DNA of 64,000 nucleotides from Enterobacter sp. kpr-6 (GCF_900116015.1 NZ_FOYH01000005.1:62001-126000); one strand, 5' to 3'. Shown: positions 1 through 9,854, numbered from the stretch's first letter. Translations and numbers: made by a program. Notes: a model not told the origin generated them from the sequence alone.

Positions 1-1273
1 CATCATGGGTGACGACGCCGACAACTACGTGAAAGTGCCGGATACCCTGGACGTGTGGTTCGACTCCGGTTCCACCCACTCCTCGGTTGTGGATGTGCGC
101 CCGGAATTCGCCGGTCACGCTGCCGACATGTATCTGGAAGGTTCCGATCAGCATCGCGGCTGGTTCATGTCCTCGCTGATGATCTCCACCGCCATGAAAG
201 GCAAAGCGCCGTATCGTCAGGTGCTGACCCACGGCTTCACCGTGGATGGACAGGGCCGCAAAATGTCCAAATCCATCGGTAACACGGTCTCCCCGCAGGA
301 TGTGATGAACAAACTGGGCGCGGATATTCTGCGTCTGTGGGTGGCGTCCACCGATTACACCGGTGAAATGGCGGTCTCCGACGAGATCTTAAAACGCGCT
401 GCCGACAGCTATCGTCGTATCCGTAACACCGCGCGCTTCCTGCTGGCGAACCTGAACGGTTTCGATCCGGCGAAAGACATGGTGAAACCGGAAGAGATGG
501 TAGTACTGGATCGCTGGGCAGTCGGCTGTGCGCAGGCCGCGCAGGAAGATATCGTCAAAGCGTATGAATCCTACGATTTCCACGAAGTGGTGCAGCGCCT
601 GATGCGCTTCTGCTCCATCGAAATGGGCTCGTTCTATCTCGACATCATCAAAGACCGTCAGTACACCGCGAAGGCTGACAGCGTTGCCCGTCGTAGCTGC
701 CAGACCGCGCTGTATCACATCAGCGAAGCGCTGGTACGCTGGATGGCACCGATCATGTCCTTCACCGCGGATGAAATCTGGGGTTACCTGCCAGGCGATC
801 GCGAAAAATACGTCTTCACCGGCGAATGGTACCAGGGCCTGTTTGGTCTGGCCGATACCGAAGCCATGAACGATGCCTTCTGGGACGAGCTGCTGAAAGT
901 GCGCGGCGAAGTGAACAAAGTCATCGAGCAGGCGCGTGCCGATAAGAAAGTGGGCGGTTCTCTGGAAGCGGCAGTGACCCTGTACGCCGAACCGGAACTG
1001 GCAGCAAAACTGACCGCGCTGGGCGAGGAATTACGATTTGTCCTGTTGACCTCAGGCGCACGTGTTGAGGATTATGCCAGTGCTCAGGCCGACGCCCAGC
1101 AGAGCGAATTGCTCAAAGGGCTGAAGGTGTCGCTCGCGAAAGCCGAAGGTGATAAATGCCCGCGTTGCTGGCACTACACCACCGATGTGGGCAAGGTGGC
1201 GGAACACGCAGAAATTTGCGGACGCTGTGTCGTTAACGTTGCCGGTGACGGCGAAAAACGTAAGTTTGCCTGA
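1..1273 (+). CDS. ileS: Isoleucyl-tRNA synthetase, C-terminal part (5' end outside window)
   Basis: Cytoplasmic class Ia aminoacyl-tRNA synthetase that charges tRNA-Ile. Only the last ~423 codons are present and the reading frame is open to the window edge. The KMSKS catalytic loop is visible (KMSKSIGN, about 86 residues into the visible part), followed by the helical anticodon-binding domain. The C-terminal zinc-binding segment has paired cysteines in CPRCW and CGRCV, typical of bacterial IleRS. The stop overlaps the lspA start (TGATG), so the two genes are translationally coupled, as in the E. coli ileS-lspA-fkpB-ispH operon. Identification is firm; only the N-terminal part is missing. Confidence 0.98.
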   Translation, partial: IMGDDADNYVKVPDTLDVWFDSGSTHSSVVDVRPEFAGHAADMYLEGSDQHRGWFMSSLMISTAMKGKAPYRQVLTHGFTVDGQGRKMSKSIGNTVSPQDVMNKLGADILRLWVASTDYTGEMAVSDEILKRAADSYRRIRNTARFLLANLNGFDPAKDMVKPEEMVVLDRWAVGCAQAAQEDIVKAYESYDFHEVVQRLMRFCSIEMGSFYLDIIKDRQYTAKADSVARRSCQTALYHISEALVRWMAPIMSFTADEIWGYLPGDREKYVFTGEWYQGLFGLADTEAMNDAFWDELLKVRGEVNKVIEQARADKKVGGSLEAAVTLYAEPELAAKLTALGEELRFVLLTSGARVEDYASAQADAQQSELLKGLKVSLAKAEGDKCPRCWHYTTDVGKVAEHAEICGRCVVNVAGDGEKRKFA

Positions 1274-1770
1274 TGAGTAAACCGATCTTTTCAACAGGGC
1301 TACGCTGGCTGTGGCTGGTGGTAGTCGTGCTGATTATCGATCTGGGCAGCAAATTCCTGATCCTCCAGAGCTTTGCTCTGGGGGATACGGTATCGCTGTT
1401 CCCGTCGCTTAATCTGCATTACGCGCGCAACTATGGTGCCGCATTCAGTTTCCTGGCCGATAAAGGCGGCTGGCAGCGCTGGTTCTTCGCCGGGATCGCT
1501 ATCGGCATTTGCGTCATACTGATGGTGATGATGTATCGCGCGAAGGCGTCGCAGAAGCTGAACAACATCGCCTATGCGCTGATCATTGGTGGCGCGCTGG
1601 GTAACCTGTTCGACCGTCTGTGGCACGGCTTTGTGGTCGATATGATCGACTTCTATGTCGGCAACTGGCACTTCGCGACCTTCAACCTCGCCGATACCGC
1701 CATTTGTATCGGTGCGGCGCTGATTGTGCTGGAAGGTTTTTTACCTTCAGCGGCGAAAAAAACAGCGTAA
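1273..1770 (+). CDS. lspA: Lipoprotein signal peptidase (signal peptidase II)
   Basis: Inner-membrane aspartyl protease that removes the signal peptide of diacylglyceryl-modified prolipoproteins. The 165-residue protein has four hydrophobic segments. The two conserved catalytic aspartates lie in the C-terminal half, in the GNLFDRL...VVDMIDF and FNLADTAI blocks. Length matches the family (about 164). The start ATG overlaps the ileS stop by one base. Its likely substrates here include the DUF903 lipoprotein at 22228 and LoiP at 62176, both of which have lipoboxes. Confidence 0.98.
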   Translation: MSKPIFSTGLRWLWLVVVVLIIDLGSKFLILQSFALGDTVSLFPSLNLHYARNYGAAFSFLADKGGWQRWFFAGIAIGICVILMVMMYRAKASQKLNNIAYALIIGGALGNLFDRLWHGFVVDMIDFYVGNWHFATFNLADTAICIGAALIVLEGFLPSAAKKTA

Positions 1771-1779
1771 ATAACACCC

Positions 1780-1805
1780 GCCCGGTGGCGCGACGCGTAC
1801 CGGGC
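1780..1805. other. Inverted repeat between lspA and fkpB
   Basis: GCCCGGT (1780-1786) pairs with ACCGGGC (1799-1805) around a 12-base loop. There is no T-tract, so it is more likely an RNA-processing or stability hairpin within the operon than a terminator. Function is not shown by the sequence. Confidence 0.35.
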
Positions 1806-1824
1806 AAAACACAGGCAAATCTGC

Positions 1825-2274
1825 ATGTCTAAATCTGTACAGAGCAACAGCGCGGTGCTGGTGCATTTCACGCTGAAACTTGAAGATGGTTCCACGGCGG
1901 AGTCAACCCGCAACAACGGTAAACCGGCGCTGTTTCGCCTGGGCGACGGTTCGCTGTCCGAAGGTCTTGAGCAGCACCTGCTGGGCCTGCACGCGGGCGA
2001 CAAAAAAGCCTTTTCGCTGGAGCCTGACGCAGCGTTTGGGATCGTCAGCCCGGATCTGATTCAGTATTTCTCGCGCCGTGAATTTATGGACGCGGGCGAA
2101 CCTGAAATCGGCGCAATCATGCTCTTTACCGCTATGGATGGCAGCGAAATGCCAGGGGTTATCCGCGAGATTAACGGCGATTCCATCACCGTGGATTTCA
2201 ATCACCCGCTGGCCAACCAGACCGTTCATTTTGATATAGAAGTACTGGAAGTCGATCCGGTACTGGAGGCATAA
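1825..2274 (+). CDS. fkpB: FKBP-type peptidyl-prolyl isomerase FkpB (SlpA)
   Basis: Cytoplasmic prolyl cis-trans isomerase and chaperone of the SlyD-like FKBP class. The 149-residue length equals E. coli FkpB and the sequence is near-identical in the segments [30 protein letters not shown] and [18 protein letters not shown]. The FKBP core is interrupted by the insert-in-flap domain (about residues 70-125), which is rich in acidic and hydrophobic residues. It sits between lspA and ispH with one base separating its stop from the ispH start, consistent with one transcript. The Shine-Dalgarno ahead of the ATG is weak. Confidence 0.97.
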   Translation: MSKSVQSNSAVLVHFTLKLEDGSTAESTRNNGKPALFRLGDGSLSEGLEQHLLGLHAGDKKAFSLEPDAAFGIVSPDLIQYFSRREFMDAGEPEIGAIMLFTAMDGSEMPGVIREINGDSITVDFNHPLANQTVHFDIEVLEVDPVLEA

Positions 2275-2275
2275 G

Positions 2276-3226
2276 ATGCAGATCCTGTTGGCCAACCCGC
2301 GCGGCTTTTGCGCAGGTGTAGACCGCGCTATCAGCATTGTTGAAAACGCGCTGGCGATTTACGGCGCGCCCATTTATGTGCGTCATGAAGTGGTGCACAA
2401 CCGCTATGTCGTCGACAGCCTGCGCGAGCGCGGCGCGATTTTCATCGAGCAGCTAAGCGAAGTGCCGGACGGTGCGATCCTGATTTTCTCGGCGCACGGC
2501 GTCTCGCAGGCAGTGCGCAATGAAGCCAAAAGCCGTGATTTGACCGTCTTTGACGCCACCTGCCCGCTGGTCACCAAAGTGCATATGGAAGTGGCGCGTG
2601 CCAGTCGTCGCGGCGAAGAGTCCATTCTGATTGGTCACGCCGGGCACCCGGAAGTCGAAGGCACCATGGGCCAGTACAGCAACCCGAAAGGTGGCATGTA
2701 CCTGGTGGAATCCCCGGAAGATGTGCTGACCCTGGATGTGAAAAACGAAGCGAAGCTGTCGTTTATGACCCAGACGACGCTTTCGGTGGATGATACCTCC
2801 GAGGTGATTGACGCGCTGCGTGCGCGATTCCCCAAAATCGTCGGCCCGCGCAAAGATGATATTTGTTACGCCACCACCAACCGTCAGGAAGCGGTGCGTG
2901 CGCTGGCAGAACAGGCGGATGTAGTGCTGGTGGTCGGGTCGAAAAACTCCTCCAACTCAAACCGTCTGGCTGAACTGGCACAGCGTATGGGCAAGGCAGC
3001 ATTTTTGATCGACGACGCCACCGACATTCAGGAATCCTGGGTGGTTAACGCTGCCTGCGTAGGCGTGACGGCGGGCGCATCGGCACCGGATATTCTGGTG
3101 CAGAACGTGATCAAGCGTCTTCAGTCGCTGGGCGGCGGAGAAGCCATTCCGCTTGAAGGGCGTGAAGAAAATATCGTTTTTGAGGTGCCGAAAGAGCTGC
3201 GCGTGGACATCCGTGAAGTCGAATAA
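2276..3226 (+). CDS. ispH: 4-hydroxy-3-methylbut-2-enyl diphosphate reductase
   Basis: Last enzyme of the MEP isoprenoid pathway, reducing HMBPP to IPP and DMAPP with a 4Fe-4S cluster. The three cluster cysteines are visible at C12 (GFCAGV), C96 (DATCP) and C197 (DDICYATTN), and substrate-binding histidines occur in RHEVVHN and SAHGVS. Length is 316 residues, as in E. coli. It starts one base after the fkpB stop and is followed by a clear intrinsic terminator, so it closes the ileS-lspA-fkpB-ispH operon. Confidence 0.98.
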   Translation: MQILLANPRGFCAGVDRAISIVENALAIYGAPIYVRHEVVHNRYVVDSLRERGAIFIEQLSEVPDGAILIFSAHGVSQAVRNEAKSRDLTVFDATCPLVTKVHMEVARASRRGEESILIGHAGHPEVEGTMGQYSNPKGGMYLVESPEDVLTLDVKNEAKLSFMTQTTLSVDDTSEVIDALRARFPKIVGPRKDDICYATTNRQEAVRALAEQADVVLVVGSKNSSNSNRLAELAQRMGKAAFLIDDATDIQESWVVNAACVGVTAGASAPDILVQNVIKRLQSLGGGEAIPLEGREENIVFEVPKELRVDIREVE

Positions 3227-3252
3227 TTTATTCGCGCGCTGAAAATGAGACG

Positions 3253-3281
3253 ATGCCAGACCCTTGTGTCTGGCATTTTTT
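3253..3281 (+). terminator. Intrinsic terminator after ispH
   Basis: A perfect 9-bp stem, ATGCCAGAC (3253-3261) with GTCTGGCAT (3268-3276), has a 6-base loop and is followed by a T-run. It lies 26 bases after the ispH stop and just upstream of the rihC start at 3293. Confidence 0.85.
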
Positions 3282-3292
3282 ATGGAGAAAAC

Positions 3293-4207
3293 ATGTCCCA
3301 GCCGATTATTCTCGATACCGATCCCGGCATTGACGATGCCGCCGCGATCGCCGCGGTGCTTTTTGCCCCTGAACTGGATCTCAAACTCATGACCACCGTG
3401 GCGGGCAACGTCTCGGTGGAGAAAACCACCCGCAATGCGCTGCAACTCCTGCACTTCTGGCAGGCCGATGTGCCGCTGGCGCAGGGCGCGGCAACGCCGC
3501 TGCTGCGTCCGCTACGCGATGCCGCTTATGTGCACGGCGAATCCGGTATGGAAGGGTATGATTTTATTGATCATCAACGTCAGCCGCTGGCGAAACCGGC
3601 GTTTCAGGCGATCCGCGATTTGCTGATGCATTCTCCTGAACCGGTCACGCTGGTGGCGATTGGCCCGTTAACCAATATTGCGCTGCTGCTGTCCCAGTAC
3701 CCGGAGTGCCAGTTCAATATCCGCCGGCTGGTGATTATGGGCGGCTCCGCCGGGCGCGGGAATTTCACCCCAAACGCGGAATTTAATATCGCCATCGACC
3801 CGGAAGCCGCCGCGCGGGTGTTTCAAAGCGGGCTGCCGATCGTGATGTGCGGGCTGGACGTGACCAATCAGGCGGTGCTGACGCCGGAGTATCTGGCGGC
3901 GCTGCCCACGCTCAATAAGACCGGGGAAATGCTTCATGCCCTGTTCAGCCACTATCGCAGCGGCAGTATGAACAGTGGGCTGCGGATGCATGATTTATGC
4001 GCCATTGCATACCTGGCGCGCCCGGAGATTTTTACGCTTAAGCCTTGTTTTGTAGCGGTGGAAACCCAGGGGACCTATACCGCTGGCACCACGGTAGTGG
4101 ATATCGAAGGCCGCCTCGGCCAGCCCGCCAACACCGAAGTAGCGCTGGGGCTGGATGTGGAAGGTTTCCGCCGTTGGGTGGCAGAGGTGCTGGCGCTGGC
4201 ACCGTGA
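3293..4207 (+). CDS. rihC: Ribonucleoside hydrolase RihC
   Basis: Hydrolyses purine and pyrimidine ribonucleosides to base and ribose in the cytoplasm. The calcium-binding signature DTDPGIDDA is at residues 8-16 of the 304-residue product, the E. coli RihC length, and a histidine typical of the family active site lies in MHDLCAIAY. The start at 3293 is chosen over an in-frame ATG at 3245 because the longer reading would run through the ispH terminator, and the sequence TATGGAGAAA gives a ribosome site just ahead of 3293. In E. coli rihC is next to dapB; here about 12 kb of sugar genes intervene. Confidence 0.95.
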   Translation: MSQPIILDTDPGIDDAAAIAAVLFAPELDLKLMTTVAGNVSVEKTTRNALQLLHFWQADVPLAQGAATPLLRPLRDAAYVHGESGMEGYDFIDHQRQPLAKPAFQAIRDLLMHSPEPVTLVAIGPLTNIALLLSQYPECQFNIRRLVIMGGSAGRGNFTPNAEFNIAIDPEAAARVFQSGLPIVMCGLDVTNQAVLTPEYLAALPTLNKTGEMLHALFSHYRSGSMNSGLRMHDLCAIAYLARPEIFTLKPCFVAVETQGTYTAGTTVVDIEGRLGQPANTEVALGLDVEGFRRWVAEVLALAP

Positions 4208-4217
4208 GTATCGTTGT

Positions 4218-4458
4218 CCCTCACCCCGGCCCTCTCCCACGGGGAGAGGGGGAAGGGCAGTCCGCACTCGATCAGTCCCCTCTCCCTCAGGGAGAGGGTT
4301 AGGGTGAGGGTGGAAGGGTTTTGTTCCCTCTCCCTGAGGGAGAGGGCCAGGGTGAGGGTGGAGGGTTTTGTTCCCTCTCCCTGAGGGAGAGGGTCAGGGT
4401 GAGGGTGGAAGGGGTTTAGTCCCCTCTCCCTCAGGGAGAGGGCTAGGGTGAGGGTGGT
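4218..4458. repeat. REP/BIME-like palindromic repeat array, locus 1
   Basis: One divergent unit beginning CCCTCACCCC (4218) is followed by four head-to-tail copies starting near 4277, 4325, 4371 and 4421. Each copy is a palindrome of the form CCCTCTCCCT-NAGGGAGAGGG followed by a TAGGGTGAGGGTGG-type tail. The array separates the convergent ends of rihC and the alpha-mannosidase gene. The last copy overlaps the mannosidase stop codon. This is the largest of the seven such loci in this window. Confidence 0.9.
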
Positions 4459-7100
4459 CCCAGCACCACTGCCAGCGTCAAATAATCCCGTGCCGCCACC
4501 ATCACATCTCCCGCCAGCGGCGCAACGCGCTCCTCGCGCAGCGACAACTGAAACAACTCCATCTTCCGCGTACTCTTCAGCGCCAGTTTTTCCGCCTGCT
4601 CGCCGGGGTTAAACACGCGCAGAATAATTTCATTGCGGGCCGCGCCGGGCTTGCACACACTCATCAGCAGATTCGGGTTATCCAGCGTCAGCCACCGGGC
4701 GTAGCTGGCGATCCCCTCGTTGACCAGCGGCAGGCTAAAGCGCTCCAGCCGCTCTTCAAAGGTATTGAGCGTTTGTAACTGGTAGCTCAGATAGCGCTCC
4801 CGGTAGCGGTTCGCCTGAGCCAGCAGCGCAGCGTCGGTTTTTGCCGCATCCAGCAGCAGCGCATAGTGAAACGTCATCGGCTGCAACAGTTGCGCATCCG
4901 GGGTTTCCACCACTTTATTGTTGATGCCCGACGCCCGGCCAGGCCGCCAGGGGGTGTCGTCTTTCCCCAGCAACCCCACGCTGCGGTAGAGCGTCAGCGC
5001 CAGGGTATCTTCATCCGGCAGCACCTCGTACTCTTTGATCCCCTGGGTTATCGCCGCCATCACGTTTTTCCCGTCGCGCAGGCAGACCAGATTTTCCATC
5101 GTGTAGATCGGCACCGGTTTTTCGACAAAACCCTGCTCCCGCCAGCCGTCAAGATAACGGCTGCGCGTGTCGCGGCGGATCAGCGAAAAGCCCTGATCCG
5201 CCCAGGATTCTGCCGGGTTCACCACCGGGGTTTTGATCTGCACCCGCAGACGGTGATCCTGCGCGACATTCACCAGCGCGTGCATGATCCGCAGCAACGG
5301 CTCCCTGGCGCGTAGCTCAAGCGTGGTGGTAATGGTCATCGGCGTTAAACCGGCGCGGGCTTTGCGGGCGTTCATATCCGCAGGCAGCAGGAGGGTGCTC
5401 TCCAGCGTCATGCGTGAAAGCAGATCCCCCGTCTCGCAGGCGATAAGCCGGAACGCACCCGCCTCGATGGGCGTCTCACCTTCCAGCGGGGCGAAATCAA
5501 ACTCATCGCCATCATCGCCGCAGTCCACAAAACGCAGAAAATCAGTGACGCTCTGCCCGGTCAGACGATTTTCCAGCGTCAGGCCACCGTCAACGAAACG
5601 CAGCGCATAGTGGTCATTTTCAATGGCCGTCACCGTCGCCTGAGAGAGCACATTCGCGGCACCGCCTTCTTCCACCAGCAGCGTCTGATAGCCGAGACCG
5701 CGCATCGGCGGGACGCGAAGCAGCACTTCGTTGCGCCAGTAACCTTCCACCGGCTGAAGTTTTTCCCCGCCTGCGGTGACAATAACGATTTGCCCGCCAT
5801 CAAGCGGGGTCTGTTCCACCACGGTCAGGGCGACCGCTTCGCCGTTCTGCGTTAAGGCAAACTCTTTCTGCCGGGTAAAAATCACCGCCGAAACCAGCCC
5901 GTCGAGGGGCGAGATATCGCCATTAAAGATGGTCAGAATGTTGTTCTGCCCAAGCTGGCAGGCGATCTGGTGGCTGATTTTCTTCTTTAACAGATTGATC
6001 AGGCTGAGGGCAGAGCGCTCAACGCTCACCAGTCGCGCCATATTATTCTGGTTCACCGCATCGGCGTTCGAGGCTTCAATGCCGTTGTGCGCATGAGCGG
6101 AAAAGACCTTTTTCCACATCTCGTCCATCAGCGGCGCGGGCCAGCTTACGTTTAGCTGCTGCGCAATGACGGTGAGCGGTTCGAGCTTATCCAGCAAAAG
6201 CTGCTCGGTGCGCCAGGTCTGGCGTTTAAGATCGTAGCGTGTGGAGTGGCAGGTGCGGTGGATGCGCGATTTCTGGCAGGCAAACAGCTCCCCGTCCAGA
6301 GTGTGGCTGAATTCGCTCTCCGACCACGCATCGCGCATGTAGGATTCATAATCCGCCATCTGAAAATGCCACGGCAGATCCTGCGCGTTAAGCGCCCGCA
6401 CGGTGGTGGGGAAGGAGGCGTTCGGCAGCACCTGATCGCCGCCGCAGGGCAGGAGGATTTTATCGGTACGGGTGTTCATCGCGGCAAGCTGTTCCAGGAT
6501 CGGCAGCAGGCGGCCTTCCAGATATGCCTTATCGGTGGATAAAAACTTACCGGGGCCGTAGCCGTAATAGAGATAGTTGGTGGCGATGGTTTGCTGGTTC
6601 GGCGCGCGCCAGTTGAGGTTCAGATCGCCCTGGATCTGATCGGTGTAGATCCCGCGTTGCAGTACGCAATAATCAATCCCCAGATCGCGGAACAGGGCGG
6701 GCAGATACGCGTGCTGGCCGAAAATGTCCGGCAGGTAGCCCACGTTCATGCTGTGCCCGAAGCGTTCCGCCGTCGCGATCCCATACTGTAAATTGCGGAT
6801 CAGCGATTCAGTGCGGATCAGCAGCGAATCACATTGCGTATACCAGGGCCCGACAAACAAACGGCGGGCGCTAATCAGCGCTTTTAAGCGCGCTTCGTTT
6901 TCCGGGCGCACCTGCAAATAGTCGTCCAGCACAATGGCGAGGCCGTCAAAGGTGTAGCTGGTAAAGCTGGCATCGGTTTCCAGCAGTTCGAGCAGGTAAT
7001 CGAGGTTTTCCACCAGCAAAATATGCGAGTCTTCGCAGGTGAAATACCACTCCGCATCCCAGTGGCAGTGCGCCACCACGTAAATCTGTTTCTTTTTCAT
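4443..7100 (-). CDS. GH38 alpha-mannosidase (MngB-like)
   Basis: Glycoside hydrolase family 38 enzyme of 885 residues; MngB of E. coli is about 877. The N-terminal zinc and catalytic residues are in HCHWDAEW (H13, D15). The predicted nucleophile is D125 in YLPDIFG, and the third zinc-site block is HAHNG (H336-G340). MngB hydrolyses 2-O-(6-phospho-mannosyl)-D-glycerate to mannose 6-phosphate and glycerate; a similar phosphomannoside is likely here but the exact substrate cannot be read from sequence. No signal peptide is seen, so it should be cytoplasmic. It lies 12 bases downstream of the PTS EIIABC gene. The last codons (PPSP, stop) are encoded inside a palindromic repeat, so the native C-terminus may have been altered by the repeat. 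Confidence 0.88.
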   Translation of the reverse strand: MKKKQIYVVAHCHWDAEWYFTCEDSHILLVENLDYLLELLETDASFTSYTFDGLAIVLDDYLQVRPENEARLKALISARRLFVGPWYTQCDSLLIRTESLIRNLQYGIATAERFGHSMNVGYLPDIFGQHAYLPALFRDLGIDYCVLQRGIYTDQIQGDLNLNWRAPNQQTIATNYLYYGYGPGKFLSTDKAYLEGRLLPILEQLAAMNTRTDKILLPCGGDQVLPNASFPTTVRALNAQDLPWHFQMADYESYMRDAWSESEFSHTLDGELFACQKSRIHRTCHSTRYDLKRQTWRTEQLLLDKLEPLTVIAQQLNVSWPAPLMDEMWKKVFSAHAHNGIEASNADAVNQNNMARLVSVERSALSLINLLKKKISHQIACQLGQNNILTIFNGDISPLDGLVSAVIFTRQKEFALTQNGEAVALTVVEQTPLDGGQIVIVTAGGEKLQPVEGYWRNEVLLRVPPMRGLGYQTLLVEEGGAANVLSQATVTAIENDHYALRFVDGGLTLENRLTGQSVTDFLRFVDCGDDGDEFDFAPLEGETPIEAGAFRLIACETGDLLSRMTLESTLLLPADMNARKARAGLTPMTITTTLELRAREPLLRIMHALVNVAQDHRLRVQIKTPVVNPAESWADQGFSLIRRDTRSRYLDGWREQGFVEKPVPIYTMENLVCLRDGKNVMAAITQGIKEYEVLPDEDTLALTLYRSVGLLGKDDTPWRPGRASGINNKVVETPDAQLLQPMTFHYALLLDAAKTDAALLAQANRYRERYLSYQLQTLNTFEERLERFSLPLVNEGIASYARWLTLDNPNLLMSVCKPGAARNEIILRVFNPGEQAEKLALKSTRKMELFQLSLREERVAPLAGDVMVAARDYLTLAVVLGPPSP

Positions 7101-7112
7101 CGTAACGTCCTG

Positions 7113-9071
7113 TTATTCAATCGCCATCCGGCCGCGCTTAATCAGGTGATAGCGAACAAACACATTGGCGAGGGCAATAAATGCGATCCCCGAGGCCATG
7201 CCCGTGAGATACGCAGGCAGATTTTGCACCAGCGGCCAGCCCCAGATTGCCGGCAGCGGAAGCCACTGCACCGAGCCCAGGCTAATCGCGATGACCGCGC
7301 CCAGCACCGCGCCGAGCATATTAATCGAGATGGTGATCAGCGGATTTTTCAGCATAAAAGGGATCGCCCCTTCGCCGATGGCGAGAAAGCCCAGGATCAG
7401 CGAGGTGGTGCCCGTGATGCGCTGGTTTTCGTCAAACACCCGCTGGCGCACGATGTAGCGGTCGATAATCGTCGCCAGGCCAATACCAATCGGCGGGATC
7501 ACAATCGCCAGCACGCGGGCGGTGAGCGGGAAAATATGATCCGCCGCCAGACCAATGGCGATCGCGCCTGCGGATTTGTTCACCGGGCCGCCGAGATCAA
7601 AGGCGGTGAGCGAAGCGATGATCATCGCCAGAATCAGGGTGCTGCCGGTGCCGTGAGCGACGATAAAACGCTGGAAGAACTGGTTAATGCCGCCAAACAC
7701 CGGATCAACGAAATAGAAATTGATAAAGAAAATCGCCAGCACGGTGAGGCCCGGCACGATCAGCATCGGTTTCATCGCCTGCAAATGCTTGTGCAGCCGG
7801 ATATGCCGGTTCAGGTGATCCGCGATAAGCCCGGCGAGCAGGCCAAGGATCAGCGCGCCGAGAAACCCGGACGGAATACCGCCGCTGCCGCCCCACAGGG
7901 TGTAATGCAATCCTCCGGCGAACGCACCGCCGATAAAACCCGGCACGAGTCCGGGGCGGTCGGCGATGCTGTAAGCCATGTACGCCGCAAAGACCGGGTA
8001 CATAAACTTCATGATCATTGAACCGTAGAGCGTCAGGAAATGCAGGATCACCAGCGTCTCGCTGGCGTGATCGGCATAGCGGTTGCTGCCGATATCCGTC
8101 ACCCCAAAAATGCTGGCGGCGAGCTGGCCGATGCCAATCATCAGCCCGCCCGCGACAATCACCGGGATCATGTACGAAATGCCGCTCGACACGCCCATAT
8201 AGAGCGTGGAGAGAAAACGTGGCTGCTGCCCCTGCGCGGGTGCAGTCTGCTCGCGCGTTTCCGCCATGATCCCGTCGGGCTGATGCAGCAGCCGCTCAAT
8301 CAGGCCATCGGCATTTTTTAACGGTTCAGAAACCGAGGTGGAGACATAGGGTTTGCCGTTAAAACGCGCTTTGCCCTTCGGCGGAACCGAGGTGGCAAAA
8401 ATCACCCCCTGCGCCCGGGCGATCTGCGCGTCGGTCACCGCGTCCTCAATGCCGCTCGCGCCCTGTTTCTCGCAGAGCATAGTGATACCGCGCGCCGCGC
8501 CCGCTTTCTCCAGCGCTTCGGCGGCCATATAGGTGTGGGCGATACCGGCTGAACAGGCGGTGATCACAATAATGCTCTGGCTGCTGGCCGGGAGAACAGG
8601 CTTTGCCGGCGTGTTGTTCACGCCGTCGAGCGTGGCAAGAAAAGCCGCGACGGAATCTGCCTTTTTCAGCGCGGCGACGTTGGCCTCATCCATTAGCGCG
8701 GTGCTGAGCGTGGAGAGCAGGCGCAAATGGCCTTCGTCATCTTTTTCCGGTACCGCCAGCAGGAACACCAGATCCACCTGATCTTCGCCATCCATGGTGG
8801 GCCAGTCAGCGACAGGTTTTGTCAGGCGGGCGACAGCAAAGGCAGGCTGTAAAACGGTGGGGGATTTGCCATGGGGAATGGCGATGCCCTGTTCAAATCC
8901 GGTTTCAGAGAGGCTTTCCCGGTGCCACACCGCCTGTAAAAAAGCGGCTTTATCCGTGATTTTCCCCGCGTCAAACAGGCGCTGGCACAGGTTTTCTAAA
9001 ATGATTTCCCGGCTGCTCCAGGGTTGATCCAGAAAAATCAGCGCGTCCGATGTGACATGACTCAGCAACAT
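7113..9071 (-). CDS. Fructose-family PTS EIIABC (MngA-like mannoside transporter)
   Basis: One polypeptide of 652 residues that takes up and phosphorylates a sugar. Order of domains: EIIA (about 5-150) with phospho-histidine H67 in AIPHGKS; EIIB (about 165-265) with phospho-cysteine C173 in TACSAGIAHTYMAAEA; EIIC (about 285-650) with multiple membrane segments and the GGPVNKSAGA and GEGAIPF motifs of the fructose/mannitol family. The A-B-C order and length fit MngA (2-O-mannosyl-D-glycerate PTS), and pairing with a GH38 enzyme supports a mannoside. The neighbouring regulator is LacI-type, not the GntR-type MngR, so orthology to mngA is not assumed. Predicted operators and a CRP site lie upstream at 9113-9249. 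Confidence 0.85.
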   Translation of the reverse strand: MLLSHVTSDALIFLDQPWSSREIILENLCQRLFDAGKITDKAAFLQAVWHRESLSETGFEQGIAIPHGKSPTVLQPAFAVARLTKPVADWPTMDGEDQVDLVFLLAVPEKDDEGHLRLLSTLSTALMDEANVAALKKADSVAAFLATLDGVNNTPAKPVLPASSQSIIVITACSAGIAHTYMAAEALEKAGAARGITMLCEKQGASGIEDAVTDAQIARAQGVIFATSVPPKGKARFNGKPYVSTSVSEPLKNADGLIERLLHQPDGIMAETREQTAPAQGQQPRFLSTLYMGVSSGISYMIPVIVAGGLMIGIGQLAASIFGVTDIGSNRYADHASETLVILHFLTLYGSMIMKFMYPVFAAYMAYSIADRPGLVPGFIGGAFAGGLHYTLWGGSGGIPSGFLGALILGLLAGLIADHLNRHIRLHKHLQAMKPMLIVPGLTVLAIFFINFYFVDPVFGGINQFFQRFIVAHGTGSTLILAMIIASLTAFDLGGPVNKSAGAIAIGLAADHIFPLTARVLAIVIPPIGIGLATIIDRYIVRQRVFDENQRITGTTSLILGFLAIGEGAIPFMLKNPLITISINMLGAVLGAVIAISLGSVQWLPLPAIWGWPLVQNLPAYLTGMASGIAFIALANVFVRYHLIKRGRMAIE

Positions 9072-9112
9072 ACACCCTCCTGTGATGTTGGCGGTACGAA
9101 ATGTGCAGGCTA

Positions 9113-9128
9113 GGTTAATCGATTAACT
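9113..9128. promoter_or_regulatory. Predicted LacI-family operator O1, left divergent region
   Basis: GGTTAATCGATTAACT is a near-perfect 16-bp palindrome centred on CG, the usual form for LacI-family operators. It lies 42 bases upstream of the EIIABC start. The equivalent site in the second divergent region is at 15114-15129. Assignment to the regulator at 15272 is inference from proximity and repetition. Confidence 0.75.
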
Positions 9129-9143
9129 TAAAACGAAAAGGGT

Positions 9144-9160
9144 GATTAACGCGATTAACC
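9144..9160. promoter_or_regulatory. Predicted operator O2, left divergent region
   Basis: GATTAACGCGATTAACC has the same half-sites as O1 but a 5-base centre (CGCGA) in place of TCGA. It starts 31 bases after the start of O1, exactly as in the second region (15145-15161). Confidence 0.65.
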
Positions 9161-9199
9161 TGTCATAACTAAAATTATTAGCAGCTTTTAGCGCCGGGT

Positions 9200-9215
9200 T
9201 GTGAGGCCCTTCACA
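9200..9215. promoter_or_regulatory. CRP-cAMP binding site, left divergent region
   Basis: TGTGAGGCCCTTCACA matches the CRP consensus TGTGA-N6-TCACA in both half-sites. A TATAAG -10-like hexamer at 9256-9261 places the site near -60 for the rightward promoter, a typical class I activating position (inference). Confidence 0.8.
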
Positions 9216-9233
9216 GGGTAAAACCGCGCGCGA

Positions 9234-9249
9234 GGTTATTCGATTAACT
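9234..9249. promoter_or_regulatory. Predicted operator O3, left divergent region
   Basis: GGTTATTCGATTAACT is a 16-bp imperfect copy of O1. It starts 121 bases after O1, overlaps the presumed -35 zone of the rightward promoter, and could repress directly or loop to O1/O2. Confidence 0.7.
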
Positions 9250-9293
9250 TGCTGGTATAAGTACAGAGTTCTCCTCGGGCGGAGACTAAAAAT

Positions 9294-9854
9294 ATGAGTG
9301 CTTTTCTGTTACCACCGCAGGTGGCATGGGCTGACGGCGTATTATCCGGCGGCCCGCTGATCCGTAAATCAACCCGGATGCAGGCGCTTGCCGGTGTTTT
9401 TTCTAATCAATCCGCATGGTCTGAGTGCGATCCCGAACGGGTGGTGTACGACGTTGAACTGTTTGACTCGCCCTCGGCTGAAGGCGAGTTATACGTGGGT
9501 GTCACGCATCTGTATGCCGGGCGCGTCGGCGATGAGTTCTTTATGACGCGCGGCCATTTCCATCAGCGACGGGAGCAGGGCGAAGTCTATTTCGGGCTGC
9601 ATGGCGAAGGGCTTCTGCTGCTGCAAAGCGAGCAGGGCGAAGCGCGGCTGGAGTACGTTTTCCCCGGCTCGGTACACATCATTCCAGGCAACACAGCGCA
9701 CCGTTTAATTAACACCGGCGCGGTAACCCTTTCCGCACTGGCGGTCTGGCCATGCGCGGCCGGGCATGATTATGCATCGCTGGCAGGCGGTTTTGCCCTG
9801 CGTGTGGTTGATGATGACGGCGTGGTGCAGACGAAGGAGGTGCAAAATGGCTGA
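9294..9854 (+). CDS. Cupin-type glucose-6-phosphate isomerase family protein 1
   Basis: A 186-residue cupin of the archaeal-type phosphoglucose isomerase family (G6P isomerase, Pfam GPI). The metal-binding residues are in TRGHFHQRREQGEVYFGLHG (H88, H90, E97) with H136 in PGNTAHRLIN. This is the same layout as the Pyrococcus-type enzyme that interconverts glucose 6-phosphate and fructose 6-phosphate. It is soluble, with no signal peptide. It is first in a two-gene rightward unit and divergent from the EIIABC gene. Activity on mannose or another hexose phosphate is possible; the sequence alone does not settle it. Confidence 0.85.
   Translation: MSAFLLPPQVAWADGVLSGGPLIRKSTRMQALAGVFSNQSAWSECDPERVVYDVELFDSPSAEGELYVGVTHLYAGRVGDEFFMTRGHFHQRREQGEVYFGLHGEGLLLLQSEQGEARLEYVFPGSVHIIPGNTAHRLINTGAVTLSALAVWPCAAGHDYASLAGGFALRVVDDDGVVQTKEVQNG

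Noticed and set aside
4218-4458. Repeat array as an insertion sequence or attachment site of the sugar cluster
   Set aside because: Similar repeats occur at six other loci without a linked insertion. There is no transposase or integrase, and no matching copy lies at the other end of the cluster near 16280.
7023-8021. 332-codon plus-strand frame opposite the GH38 and EIIABC genes
   Set aside because: It spans the junction of two firmly supported minus-strand genes and has a biased His/Arg/Gln composition.
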